A stretch of DNA of 31,250 nt from Lachnospiraceae bacterium (GTDB lineage: Bacteria > Bacillota_A > Clostridia > Lachnospirales > Lachnospiraceae): contig JAILDD010000117.1 in NCBI GenBank assembly GCA_024689605.1, positions 1 to 31,250 of the forward strand. Reading direction: 5' to 3'. Below, one piece after another: positions 22,985 to 31,250 of this stretch. Positions within the stretch are counted from its first letter, which is position 1. Each line of letters begins with the position of its first letter. The position numbers were made by a program, and so were the translations under genes. The notes beneath the pieces are model-generated. The model saw nothing but the letters and a program-made list of their open reading frames with translations. It searched no databases and had not been told where the DNA came from.

Positions 22985-23720
22985 CCTCTTCCGCCTCCCC
23001 GTCATATGCTTCATCAGTTCCTTCCGCATCATCCGAAGCACCGTCAGTATCTGAGGATCCGTCAGCTTTGATCCTTGCAAAGCCGTCAGCCCCCGTGGCC
23101 TCCATGTTGATTAGCCAGCCTTCCTCCGTCTCTGTCAGGACGTATTCGGTCCTATACGCCTTTCCGGAGTCATTGATAACGATTACATACAGCTTTGCAC
23201 AGCTTTCTCCCTGCTCATTATCATAATGAACAGGTTTCGAAGCAGTTACTTTCTTTAATTTTCCATATACACCGGAATATATTTCAGACAGCTGGTCCTC
23301 TGCGTCAGCCCCGGGTTCCGTCAGGGACTCAGCGGCTTCTATCACCATGTCTTCAGCCTTATCATATTTGCAGTTCCAAACAGTCTTGGTAAATTTCACC
23401 GCACTTTTTGTCGCAGGGTCCATTCCCCTGAAGGAAAGAAAAAACATAAGTGTCAGCATAACAGCCGCAGCCGTGAAAGTGATGAACACAACTCCGACAG
23501 ATGCACCGCTCTTATCGGTTATCACTTCATCTTTCCTGACTTCCGCCGACACATCAGCACTGTCCGGATCAGCCACTTCCACAGGCTTATCGTTAAGACG
23601 CCTCTTACCTGTAAGATCATCTACGATCACGTGGTTCTTTTCTTCCGAAGCATCTTCTATTACCTGTTCAGGAGATCCGCTCGTATCAGGATCAATGTTT
23701 TTTTCTTCGTTATCTGTCAT
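22977..23720 (-). CDS. Single-pass membrane protein with acidic tail, unknown function
   Basis: The 247-aa protein has an acidic cytoplasmic N-terminus (1-70), one transmembrane segment (about 77-97, VVFITFTAAAVMLTLMFFLSF) and an extracytoplasmic part of about 120 residues, ending with a very acidic tail (DGASDDAEGTDEAYDGEAEEDE). The extracellular portion (WNCKYDKAEDMVIEAAESL, then YVLTETEEGWLIN) resembles small DUF4878-like membrane-associated domains, but that is weak. It has AGAGGAA upstream and overlaps the lipoprotein gene by eight bases, so the two are co-translated. Confidence 0.65.
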   Translation of the reverse strand: MTDNEEKNIDPDTSGSPEQVIEDASEEKNHVIVDDLTGKRRLNDKPVEVADPDSADVSAEVRKDEVITDKSGASVGVVFITFTAAAVMLTLMFFLSFRGMDPATKSAVKFTKTVWNCKYDKAEDMVIEAAESLTEPGADAEDQLSEIYSGVYGKLKKVTASKPVHYDNEQGESCAKLYVIVINDSGKAYRTEYVLTETEEGWLINMEATGADGFARIKADGSSDTDGASDDAEGTDEAYDGEAEEDE

Positions 23721-23794
23721 CCATTATTCCTCTGCATGAATCTATTACTCCGGCCAATCCGTATCAATCGTCCGGTACAGTAATTGCCGGGTTT

Positions 23795-24997
23795 CTATTT
23801 TTCCAGCACATCAAAATAAAGCTGCATAAGTTCGTTTGCATCCATAAGCTCCGGCACAGGATAAACAGGATTGCCTTCCTTTGCCGCCTTCTTTGCCAGC
23901 ATATAGATATCCTCTTTTTTAAGCTCTGCTACGGTCTCAGGTATTCCTATCTCTCTCCAGAGTGTCCTGAGGGCAGCCTTGAAATTGGCGGCAGCCTCTG
24001 CGTCACTCATTTCCTTGTCTGCCACTCCGGCTGCGATAGCCAGAGCATGGAGCTGCGGATTGATCTTAGGTCCATAGGCATCCAGCACATAAGGAAGCAG
24101 TATGCCGCAAGTCTGGCCGTGAGGGACATTGTATCTGCCGCTGAGGGAATGGGATACGGCATGGGCATAACCCACATAGGAAACGGTAAACGCCGAGCCC
24201 GCAAGGTACGACGCTCTCGCCATGGCGCGCCTTGCCTTCATGTCATTGCCGTTTTTATATGCCCTTTTCAGATATGTAAACGAAAGCCTGACAGCCCGCA
24301 GTGCCTCCCTTCTGGTTAGCTTAGTAGTGGAATTACCGATATATGCCTCAACGGCATGAACTATCACATCAGCTCCGGTTCCTGCAGTTATGGCAGGGGG
24401 AACTGTCCTGGTATTCTCCGGATCCAGCAGTGCAGCATCAGGTATAAGAGGAAAATCCATAAGGGCATATTTATGTCCTGTATCCGTATCCTGGACAATG
24501 GCCGCAACAGTAGTCTCGCTGCCTGTTCCGGCAGTAGTAGGAACGGCTATGGTAAGCGGGGTTTTAGCCCATACCCTGAGCATACCCCCCAGTTTTTCTA
24601 AGTCTGCATCAGGCCTTGCAATGAGCGCACCCACAGCCTTTGCGCAGTCCATGGACGAGCCACCCCCGAAACCTATAAGAGCATCACAGCCGTTTTCGAT
24701 ATAAAGTTCCTTGGCTTCCTCCACCTCATTAACGGTAGGGTTTGGCGTAACCTTATCATAAACCGTCAGCTTTATGCCGCTTTCCTTAATGAGCTCTTCA
24801 AGGTGCTCAGTGATCCCCAGTCCCCTGATGACATTGTCCGTAACTAACAGCACGGAAGACTTACCCTGCTTTTTCAGATATTCAGGCACCTGATCCGCCC
24901 TGTTCAATACATCCGGATTCCTGTAGGGCAGAAAGGGTATCGCCACTTTGAATCCGAACTGGAATACACGACAGTAGGCCTTGCTTGCAATGTTCAT
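23795..24997 (-). CDS. Iron-containing alcohol dehydrogenase (group III)
   Basis: The 400-aa NAD(P)-dependent enzyme has GFGGGSSMDCAKA (dinucleotide-binding loop), TTAGTGSETT, and a metal set of D and H in GADVIVHAVEAY plus two histidines in HAVSHSLSGRYNVPHGQTCG. It oxidises or reduces an alcohol/aldehyde; the substrate cannot be read. It starts five bases after the permease stop, and its ribosome site AGGAGAGG lies inside that gene, so it belongs to the Gld-type operon even though a metabolic role there is unexpected. The following gene begins 74 bases later. Confidence 0.95.
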   Translation of the reverse strand: MNIASKAYCRVFQFGFKVAIPFLPYRNPDVLNRADQVPEYLKKQGKSSVLLVTDNVIRGLGITEHLEELIKESGIKLTVYDKVTPNPTVNEVEEAKELYIENGCDALIGFGGGSSMDCAKAVGALIARPDADLEKLGGMLRVWAKTPLTIAVPTTAGTGSETTVAAIVQDTDTGHKYALMDFPLIPDAALLDPENTRTVPPAITAGTGADVIVHAVEAYIGNSTTKLTRREALRAVRLSFTYLKRAYKNGNDMKARRAMARASYLAGSAFTVSYVGYAHAVSHSLSGRYNVPHGQTCGILLPYVLDAYGPKINPQLHALAIAAGVADKEMSDAEAAANFKAALRTLWREIGIPETVAELKKEDIYMLAKKAAKEGNPVYPVPELMDANELMQLYFDVLEK

Positions 24998-25002
24998 TTA
25001 TT

Positions 25003-27174
25003 TTATCCTCTCCTTCTGTAGATCCATATGCCCAGACCGCCGAAGAATATAACAGCGATCACTATAGCCTGGGTCAGCAGTATGTTTCTTGCCTGCGCCG
25101 GCGTAAAATATATCATAGCCAATGAGTCATGGGGAGGGATGGTTACGATATCGTTCTCAAGCTCAACCAGCTGTCCCAGCGTATTTCCGAAGAGCTTCTG
25201 GTTCATGCCGCCTGTGTAATAATCCGTTGCTTCCGAGAACATTCCGTATATTCCATAGGGATCCATGAACACTCCCGTGTATATGGCTGCCCTTGAAACA
25301 TTTCCATCCTCAAGTGTCCTCTGGGCACGGAGGGCAATAACAAACTGTCCTTCTTCATCCCCTGCTGCCTTATCAAGATTCTCGGCAGTCTGATAATCCG
25401 TTTTTATATACGCCTTTTCAGAGGTGCGAAGCAGCGGCGAGTAGGAAATATTGTCATCAGGGTCATCCGTATAAACAAGCGCCTGGGAAAAAGGAGACAT
25501 TACATGCTCACCGGCACCGTCTGCAACATTTTCCGTTATATCATCGTCACAGAGTTCCGGATAAAGATAAACCGGCACCTGGAGCTGGTAAAAATACATC
25601 GACTCGTCCGCTTCCACAACTAGTCCCGGCTTTTTCTCTACGCCGTAATAAGAAAGCAGTTCGCTGAAATTATTCATGTTGGGTGCGGCATAAAATGTCA
25701 TGATCACTATATCGCCGCCCTTGTCTAAATAGTCCGTTATCAGTGAGACCTCTTCTGCCAGATAGTCCTTCTCAGGAGCATTTATGATCAGCAGGTCACA
25801 GTCTGCGGGAATCTCAGTAACAGTCTTAAGGTCTATGTCGTGGAGGTTCACACTGTAATTGGTGAATACCCTGTCATAACTCGGGTCAAAACTCAGTTCA
25901 TCATGACCTATGACACAGTAGGCATTGAGAAGCTGGTCTGATGAAAGCATCACATACTGTATGGCCCCTGTCACCTGTCCCTCTATATCGTAGCCTGAAA
26001 TATAGGGCTGGTAGCTCGAATCATATCCCATTATCGTCATATCATAGTAATCAACTGCCCTGCTCCTGCCGGTTGTATTATCCACAACGATCACACTGTT
26101 ATAGGAAAGTTCAGCATCCGTATACTGTTTCGCAAAATCAGAGTTGATGGTCGTATCAACATAACTGAAGGACACGTGCTTGCCGGTTCCTGCATAGAGC
26201 TTGAGTATCCGCTCCACATCCACATCTTTTTCTCCCTCAGTATCATTTTCCTTTGCCAGATAATATATTGCCACATCATCCGTCATATTATTCAGTATGT
26301 CCTTGCTGTCCTTTGAAAGGGAGTACATTCCGGTTCCGCTGACATCGATATTTTTTACGTTTTCCGGAAATTCGGCAGAAGAAACATTTATGGCGATCAC
26401 CGCAGCAACGCAGATGATTATAAAACTTCCGGAATATATGCCGGCGCTGTACATTCCCTTTTTCAGGCTGTATCTTCTCTTCTCTATCACCTGAGTACAC
26501 AGGAACAGGAAAAGAAGTGTGAGGGAAACAAAATAAATTACCGCCGTCCAGTCAAGGGTTCCCATCATCAGATCCGCCAGTCTGTCCGTAAAATTGTAGG
26601 TAGAATCCAGGAACTTTCTCAGCCATTCAATGGGAATATGGGTATATGCTCCCGGCAGAAGGATTCCCAGAAAACTTACGATCAGCGAAAACACTGCTGC
26701 GATTATCGGATTTTCCACCAGAGATGACATGAACATACACAGAGAAATGATCATCATGCCGTAGAGAATAAACGCAAGAATGCAGGTGTACGACCACTTG
26801 TACGGAACATCCCCGTATTTACCAAGCACAAGAGGAAGAAAACAAGCCAGTCCGGCGGGTACAGCCAGAACGGCAACAAGAGCCATGAATTTGCCTATCA
26901 CTATGCCGGCTATGGACACAGGAGCAGTAAGTATCATCTGGTCAGTCTTGCTGCGCCTCTCCTCCGCAAAAGTCCTCATGCAGAGAATTGGCATTGAAAA
27001 AGTAATGCCATACAGAGACGCGCCGTAAAGGGCACCGTTTATCACAGAGTACCCGTATACCATGTTGTTCACCGCAAAGAATATCATCATGAATATGAGT
27101 ATCACGGTGACGGCAAGCGGTCCTATAAAGCTGTGAAGATAGGATCTGAAATCTCTTTTAAATATTGCAAGCAT
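25003..27174 (-). CDS. Fused ABC-2 permease and GldG-like auxiliary domain (GldF/GldG-type)
   Basis: The 723-aa membrane protein combines two parts that are separate in many Bacteroidota. An ABC-2 permease occupies about 1-255, with six hydrophobic spans (from KRDFRSYLHSFIGPLAVTVILIF through VIAINVSSA). An extracytoplasmic GldG/ABC_transp_aux-type domain occupies about 275-680 (NMTDDVAIYYLAKENDTEG, SFDPSYDRVFTNYSVNLHDIDL), and a final membrane helix ends in YRRRG. In gliding bacteria GldA-GldFG is an ABC system linked to motility or secretion; here the role is unknown. It starts with an ATG that overlaps the ATPase stop by one base (TAATG). Confidence 0.9.
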   Translation of the reverse strand: MLAIFKRDFRSYLHSFIGPLAVTVILIFMMIFFAVNNMVYGYSVINGALYGASLYGITFSMPILCMRTFAEERRSKTDQMILTAPVSIAGIVIGKFMALVAVLAVPAGLACFLPLVLGKYGDVPYKWSYTCILAFILYGMMIISLCMFMSSLVENPIIAAVFSLIVSFLGILLPGAYTHIPIEWLRKFLDSTYNFTDRLADLMMGTLDWTAVIYFVSLTLLFLFLCTQVIEKRRYSLKKGMYSAGIYSGSFIIICVAAVIAINVSSAEFPENVKNIDVSGTGMYSLSKDSKDILNNMTDDVAIYYLAKENDTEGEKDVDVERILKLYAGTGKHVSFSYVDTTINSDFAKQYTDAELSYNSVIVVDNTTGRSRAVDYYDMTIMGYDSSYQPYISGYDIEGQVTGAIQYVMLSSDQLLNAYCVIGHDELSFDPSYDRVFTNYSVNLHDIDLKTVTEIPADCDLLIINAPEKDYLAEEVSLITDYLDKGGDIVIMTFYAAPNMNNFSELLSYYGVEKKPGLVVEADESMYFYQLQVPVYLYPELCDDDITENVADGAGEHVMSPFSQALVYTDDPDDNISYSPLLRTSEKAYIKTDYQTAENLDKAAGDEEGQFVIALRAQRTLEDGNVSRAAIYTGVFMDPYGIYGMFSEATDYYTGGMNQKLFGNTLGQLVELENDIVTIPPHDSLAMIYFTPAQARNILLTQAIVIAVIFFGGLGIWIYRRRG

Positions 27175-28310
27175 TATTCCTCATCTCCCTTCTCGTCATC
27201 GGAGTCCTCTCCGTCTGTGTCTGTGTCTTCGTCAGCATCATCTTCATCTGTTTCAGATTCATTTTCAGCCTCGGGAGCCCCATTGGAATCAGCATCATCC
27301 GTATTGCTGATTTTTCCCCTTGTCTGCTGAGTAACCGAAAGGAACACATCCTCCATGGAACTGCTTTCCACATTCATTGACAATACCGGAAGGGCTGCTG
27401 CCGCAAGAGCCTTGGCCACATCCGTACGGATATCATCTTCCGATGAAGTCTCAACAGTTATCTTTACACTTTCACCGCCATCTGACTTTCCGACAGACCC
27501 ACCGGTCTCATCATCAAGCCCTTCTTTCACATAAAGAACCCTGTCCCCCGCAAATATCCTGTCGATGGAGTCCACAGCTTTTAATGCATCGCAGACTTTC
27601 TCTTCGGTTCCCAGTACCTCTATGTCTATCCTTGTCTTTTTCTGCAGCTTGTTTTCCAGCTCATCCGGCGTACCCCTGGCAGCCAGCTCACCATTGCTTA
27701 TTATGAGCACCTCATCACAGACCTCTGTAACTTCCGTCAGGATATGGGTGCTAAGGATTACTATATGCTCTTCCTTTAAGGACCGCATCAGATTACGCAT
27801 TTCTATGATCTGCTGGGGATCGAGGCCTACTGTAGGCTCATCCAGAATGATGACTTCCGGATCTCCCACCAGCGCCTGAGCCAGACCCACGCGCTGCTTA
27901 TAACCTTTGGAGAGGTTGCGTATCATGCGGTGCTCGTATTCTTCAAGCCCCGTAAGCTTCAGTATTTTGCTTAGTTCCTCCGGTCTGTTATCCCGGGGCA
28001 CCTTTTTTAGCTCCTGGGCAAAATTAATATACTCGCCGACCCTCATATCCGTATACAATGGGGGAAGCTCCGGAAGATAGCCTATATTCTGCTTTGCTTT
28101 TTCCGGTTCCTTCCTTATATCATGGCCGTTAATCACCACAGTCCCCGCAGAGGGAGCGATATAGCCGGTCATTATGTTCATGGTTGTGGATTTTCCCGCA
28201 CCGTTAGGCCCCAGGAAACCGTAAATCTTTCCCTTTTCCAGCTCAAAAGACAGGCCTTTTACAGCCGCCACATCACCGTAGTTTTTCGACAGATTAGTAA
28301 CCTTAACCAC
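27174..28310 (-). CDS. GldA-like ABC transporter ATP-binding protein
   Basis: The 378-aa ATPase has GPNGAGKST (about 34-42), signature LSKGYKQRVGLAQAL, Walker B VIILDEPTVGLD and switch His in STHIL. A C-terminal extension includes a small alpha/beta region and an unusually long acidic tail (about 334-378, rich in Asp and Glu). It energises the downstream fused permease. The GTG start at 28310 has GGAGG seven bases upstream. It is the first gene of the operon ATPase-permease-dehydrogenase-membrane protein-lipoprotein, and it is divergent from the GGDEF protein gene. Confidence 0.95.
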   Translation of the reverse strand: MVKVTNLSKNYGDVAAVKGLSFELEKGKIYGFLGPNGAGKSTTMNIMTGYIAPSAGTVVINGHDIRKEPEKAKQNIGYLPELPPLYTDMRVGEYINFAQELKKVPRDNRPEELSKILKLTGLEEYEHRMIRNLSKGYKQRVGLAQALVGDPEVIILDEPTVGLDPQQIIEMRNLMRSLKEEHIVILSTHILTEVTEVCDEVLIISNGELAARGTPDELENKLQKKTRIDIEVLGTEEKVCDALKAVDSIDRIFAGDRVLYVKEGLDDETGGSVGKSDGGESVKITVETSSEDDIRTDVAKALAAAALPVLSMNVESSSMEDVFLSVTQQTRGKISNTDDADSNGAPEAENESETDEDDADEDTDTDGEDSDDEKGDEE

Positions 28311-28372
28311 TGTTATGCCTCCGTTTAATGTCAGGAATCCTCTTCCCGGTTATTTTTTATCCCCGAAATAAG

Positions 28373-28400
28373 ATAATACTACTTTTTCAGTAATTTATAA
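28373..28400 (-). promoter_or_regulatory. Possible promoter for the Gld-type operon
   Basis: TTATAA (28400-28395), 16 bases, TATTAT (28378-28373) on the minus strand, 63 bases before the GTG start. The hexamers are weak, so this is only the best available reading of a promoter in the divergent gap. Confidence 0.35.
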
Positions 28401-28431
28401 GCCTTCTTTACGAATATTTCACTTTTTTTTC

Positions 28432-28470
28432 ATAAAATACATAATATTTTATATGAAATTCGTGTATAAT
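28432..28470 (+). promoter_or_regulatory. Candidate -10 and upstream AT dyad for the GGDEF gene
   Basis: TATAAT (28465-28470) lies 30 bases before the ATG at 28501, without a good -35. Just upstream is a perfect dyad, ATAAAATA-N5-TATTTTAT (28432-28452), which could be an operator or simply AT-rich promoter DNA. The rest of 28311-28500 is AT-rich and has no gene. Confidence 0.4.
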
Positions 28471-28500
28471 TTTTTAATAATAATGTTAGGGGACTCCAAT

Positions 28501-30435
28501 ATGGCCGGCGGCAAAAAACTGATTGCCCTCTGTACATCAAGGGTCTATGACCCGCAGATACACGGATTTATAGTCAAAGTAAACGAGAAGCTGAAAAACA
28601 ACGGCTGCTCTTTGCTTGTTTTTGCCATCAACTCCGATATCTACTGGGAAGAGGACAGGCCCGCAACGGAAAAATATGTCTTTAACCTGATCCCCTATGA
28701 CTCTGTGGAAGCAGTCGTTATCATGGACGAGCGCATCAAGAGCCACAAGATAGCCAACAAGATCATCAGCACTTCCAAAAAGCATAATGTCCCTGTCATC
28801 GTTGCAGACGGCCGTTACGAAGGCGTCACCTGTATAAATTACGATTATGAAAAGGGCTTTGAGCTGGTGGTGCGTCATGTGATAGAACACCACAAGGTAA
28901 AGCGGCCCCATATGATGGCCGGCCACAAGAACAATGAATTTTCGGACAGGCGTATTGATGTCTTTAAAAAGGTTCTCGCCGAAAACGGCATTCCCTTTGA
29001 GGATTCCATGATAAGCCACGGTGATTTCTGGGCCGATCCCTGCAGGATTGCAACCAGGGCACTGCTTAAAAGGGAAGTGCTTCCGGATGCCATCATCTGT
29101 GCAAACGATGTTATGGCAATAACCGTTTCGGAAATGCTTCAGGATGCGGGATACAAAGTTCCCGAAGATGTCATAGTTACAGGTTTTGACGGATATGACG
29201 GCATATTTTTCACTTCGCCCAAAATAACCACTGCTGCCTGCAACACCCTGCAGCTTGCGGATGCAACGGCTGAGCAGATACTTGAAACCATCAGCCACAA
29301 AGATGCCTGCCGGGACAGAAAGATCATGCCGGTCTTCATGGCCAATGAATCCTGCGGATGTCCCGAACATACTGAACATCCCATTATCCTCAGCAACTGG
29401 TTCAAGGAAAGCTTTGCAAGGCACAATGACGACAACCGTGTCCTCCATATGATGACATCTGCAATGCAGACCAGCAAAGACTTATGTGAGCTCTCGAAAA
29501 ATCTGAGGTCTTATAAGACAGATTCTGTTCTGTGTGCAGTGGATAAAAGGTGTTTTGACAATGACATAAATTATTTCACCGAGCATCAGGTGGAAAACGC
29601 CACAAAAGAATTTGTGCTGCTCTATGATTCGGAAAATCCGGAAAGAGTTCCGGAGAATATCACCTTTGACAACCTGTCGGAAGACATTGCGGAGGATATA
29701 CTTGAACCGGCCATACATGACAGGATGCTGGAACTGACTGAACGCGAATACCCTCTTATCTTCAATGCGCTGGACTATATGAACCGTCCCTTCGGTTTCG
29801 TTTGCTACCATTTCAGCGACTACCTGATCTCAAACTACTCCAATGCCATGGGAGTTACCAATGCCATCAGTATCGGCATCGGCGGCTATATCAATATTCA
29901 GTATCAGAGCATGCTCCTTGAGAAAATGGACGAGATGTACAGGCACGATCCCCTGACCGGACTGTATAACCGTATCGGATTTATGAACATCTTCAACGGG
30001 CTGAAGAAGAAGCCGGAAAACAGAAACAAACCCATAACCGTGCTCATGTCCGATCTGGACGGATTGAAATATATTAACGATAATTTCGGCCATGCCGACG
30101 GTGACAGCTCTATTGCCGCCGTAGCCAAGGCACTGTTCAATGCCATGCCGGAAAACAGCCTTTCAACACGTTTCGGCGGCGATGAAGTCTTTTCCGTGAT
30201 AATCGGTGAATGTGATCCCGACGAGATCATCAGGAATATAGATAGCTATCTTGACGAGTATAATAAAAAAGTACAGAAACCCTATACCGTTGCCACCAGC
30301 TGTGGCTACATAACATCCGTGATCAATGACGATTTCGATTTTAATGCGGTATTAAAGGCGGCCGATGAAGAAATGTACAAGATAAAGAACCAGAAATACA
30401 GCACCCGGGGCGGCGCACCGGGGAGTGGACAATAA
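28501..30435 (+). CDS. LacI-like ligand-binding/GGDEF protein (putative diguanylate cyclase)
   Basis: The 644-aa cytosolic protein has no helix-turn-helix and no membrane helix. Residues 1-300 resemble the sugar-binding fold of LacI/GalR regulators (GGKKLIALCTSRVYDP, VVIMDERIKS, DAIICANDVMAITVSEMLQDAGYKVPEDVIVTGFDGYD). A middle region (about 300-470) is unassigned, with C-rich ESCGCPEH at its start. The C-terminal GGDEF domain (about 475-630) has DPLTGLYNR and TRFGGDEVF. The A-site reads GGDEV, and no RxxD inhibitory site precedes it. It likely links a sugar or other ligand to cyclic di-GMP, if active. The ATG at 28501 follows AGGGGA by seven bases; an upstream frame from 28453 is not used. 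Confidence 0.88.
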   Translation: MAGGKKLIALCTSRVYDPQIHGFIVKVNEKLKNNGCSLLVFAINSDIYWEEDRPATEKYVFNLIPYDSVEAVVIMDERIKSHKIANKIISTSKKHNVPVIVADGRYEGVTCINYDYEKGFELVVRHVIEHHKVKRPHMMAGHKNNEFSDRRIDVFKKVLAENGIPFEDSMISHGDFWADPCRIATRALLKREVLPDAIICANDVMAITVSEMLQDAGYKVPEDVIVTGFDGYDGIFFTSPKITTAACNTLQLADATAEQILETISHKDACRDRKIMPVFMANESCGCPEHTEHPIILSNWFKESFARHNDDNRVLHMMTSAMQTSKDLCELSKNLRSYKTDSVLCAVDKRCFDNDINYFTEHQVENATKEFVLLYDSENPERVPENITFDNLSEDIAEDILEPAIHDRMLELTEREYPLIFNALDYMNRPFGFVCYHFSDYLISNYSNAMGVTNAISIGIGGYINIQYQSMLLEKMDEMYRHDPLTGLYNRIGFMNIFNGLKKKPENRNKPITVLMSDLDGLKYINDNFGHADGDSSIAAVAKALFNAMPENSLSTRFGGDEVFSVIIGECDPDEIIRNIDSYLDEYNKKVQKPYTVATSCGYITSVINDDFDFNAVLKAADEEMYKIKNQKYSTRGGAPGSGQ

Positions 30436-30443
30436 AAAAAGAC

Positions 30444-30473
30444 ATCCCACCGACAGCTTAGCTACGGTGGGAT
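30444..30473. terminator. Bidirectional intrinsic terminator
   Basis: ATCCCACCG pairs with CGGTGGGAT (9 bp, 12-base loop), nine bases after the GGDEF gene stop. TATTATTACTTT follows on the plus strand and an A-rich run precedes it, so it can act on both strands between the convergent genes. A second plus-strand stem, ACGCA/TGCGT with T6 (30510-30540), may act as a backup. Confidence 0.75.
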
Positions 30474-30614
30474 TATTATTACTTTACCTATTGAATGTCA
30501 CTATCATCTACGCAGAACAAAGACTATATGCGTGTTTTTTGCCCCCAATTTTTACATTTTTATTATCCACTAAACAAATAAGCGATATGCAAAAATATGG
30601 TGACATGGGTAATA

Positions 30615-31250
30615 TTACCAACTCGTCCTTCCGCCATCACATATTACGGTAGATCCGGTCATGTATGTAGCTGCATCCGATATCATGTACAGGATGGTGC
30701 AGACATATTCATCGGGATCACTCATTCGTCCCATAGGTATCAGGTTACTTATCTTAGCCACGAACTCATCATCCTGGCCGTTGGAAAGACTGGCGGGGCA
30801 GAGAGTGTTCACGCGAATTCCCTTATCAGCCCAGTAGATTGCAAGATATTTTGTAAGGCCTATTATTCCATGCTTTACTACAGAATAGGAAACAGGCTTA
30901 ACGGTCTGCTCTTCCTCGGGCAGGCCTTCTTTTCTGTATATCCTCTGGTCCGGTGCTATTATGCCGTAGTCTGATGAGATATTGAGTACTACGCCCTTTT
31001 TCTGCTTTTCCATCACTTCGCCGAATACCTGGGCACAGAGCATGGCACCGGTAAGGCCCACTGCGATATCCTGGTTCCATATATCCACAGGGAAATTGGT
31101 AAACCTCATGGCACCGAGGTTTTTGGAGCCCCCCTCTACCTTGGGGTTATTGGCAGCATTATTGATGAGCACATCGATATGCCCGTACTTTTCCATAAGC
31201 ATATCCCTTACTTCGCAGAGCTTTTCACGGGAAGTAATATCAGTAATGAT
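30615..31250 (-). CDS. SDR-family oxidoreductase, PtmA-like (N-terminus outside window)
   Basis: The last 211 residues of a short-chain dehydrogenase. The frame is open to the window edge. NNAA follows the Rossmann strand, the catalytic serine is in NISSDYG, and YSVVK is the Tyr-x-x-x-Lys pair. It ends DGGRTSW. The stretch with APDQRIYRKEGLPEEEQTVKPVSYSVVKHGIIGL resembles the PtmA subgroup linked to nonulosonic acid (flagellin glycan) synthesis in Campylobacter, so a sugar-modifying role is plausible but inferred. The nucleotide-binding GxxxGxG is outside the window. It converges with the GGDEF gene. Confidence 0.88.
   Translation of the reverse strand: MITDITSREKLCEVRDMLMEKYGHIDVLINNAANNPKVEGGSKNLGAMRFTNFPVDIWNQDIAVGLTGAMLCAQVFGEVMEKQKKGVVLNISSDYGIIAPDQRIYRKEGLPEEEQTVKPVSYSVVKHGIIGLTKYLAIYWADKGIRVNTLCPASLSNGQDDEFVAKISNLIPMGRMSDPDEYVCTILYMISDAATYMTGSTVICDGGRTSW

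Noticed and set aside
21179..23080. A longer lipoprotein frame starting at 23080
   Set aside because: It would place 32 residues before a standard lipoprotein signal and overlap the previous gene by over 100 bases; the ATG at 22984 has GGGGAGG and starts the signal.
1..31250. CRISPR array, tRNA or rRNA genes, complete insertion sequence or prophage
   Set aside because: No regularly spaced direct repeats, no tRNA or rRNA sequence, and no transposase other than the Rpn-type protein were seen; the only mobile-type traces are the REP-like palindrome and hairpin clusters.

Overview
The window looks like a chromosomal segment of a Lachnospiraceae-type Clostridium (Bacillota). The evidence is strong GGAGG-type ribosome binding sites with some GTG and TTG starts, an Rpn-type nuclease with the Lachnospiraceae architecture, a DUF4869 gene, a cytosolic LacI-like/GGDEF protein, and the surface repeat at the end of the 540-aa secreted protein. 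This placement is by family resemblance only. Most genes lie on the minus strand. The clear plus-strand genes are the Rpn-type nuclease, an AraC regulator and the GGDEF protein.

Layout. 1-1149 (-): 5' part of a copper-type P-ATPase cut by the window edge, with a candidate repressor dyad upstream. 1408-2562 (+): promoter, strongly structured leader and an Rpn-family nuclease. 2552-3286 (-): HAD nucleotidase-like protein. 3317-6145 (-): a three-gene ABC exporter (ATPase plus two ABC-2 permeases) with a hairpin cluster between the permease genes. 6190-7193 (+): AraC regulator. 7194-8003 (-): LarE-like sulfur transferase. 8050-12380 (-): cytosolic signalling operon with a FIST-sensor hybrid histidine kinase, a CheX-like/receiver protein with GspE/MshE-N-like repeats, a micro-ORF and a small Cys-containing protein.

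12427-15698 (-) is a visibly AT-richer island of small orphan genes: a GNAT enzyme, a DUF7660-like protein, a truncated reading frame carrying a REP-like palindrome, and a two-gene module of DUF4869 plus a P-loop/TOPRIM-like protein. It sits between the signalling operon and guaA and looks horizontally acquired and partly decayed. The two-gene module is the best candidate here for an undescribed system, possibly defensive.

15812-17452: guaA, bounded by intrinsic terminators on both sides. 17520-21084: a secreted repeat protein, a divergent sirtuin and an orphan protein, apparently one operon from a promoter at 21127-21155. 21179-28310: a Gld-type ABC system (GldA-like ATPase, fused GldF/GldG-like permease) followed by an iron alcohol dehydrogenase, a single-pass membrane protein and a lipoprotein, with overlapping or very close junctions at most steps. 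28501-30435 (+): LacI-like sensor/GGDEF protein, ending at a bidirectional terminator. 30615-31250 (-): an SDR resembling PtmA, cut by the window edge.
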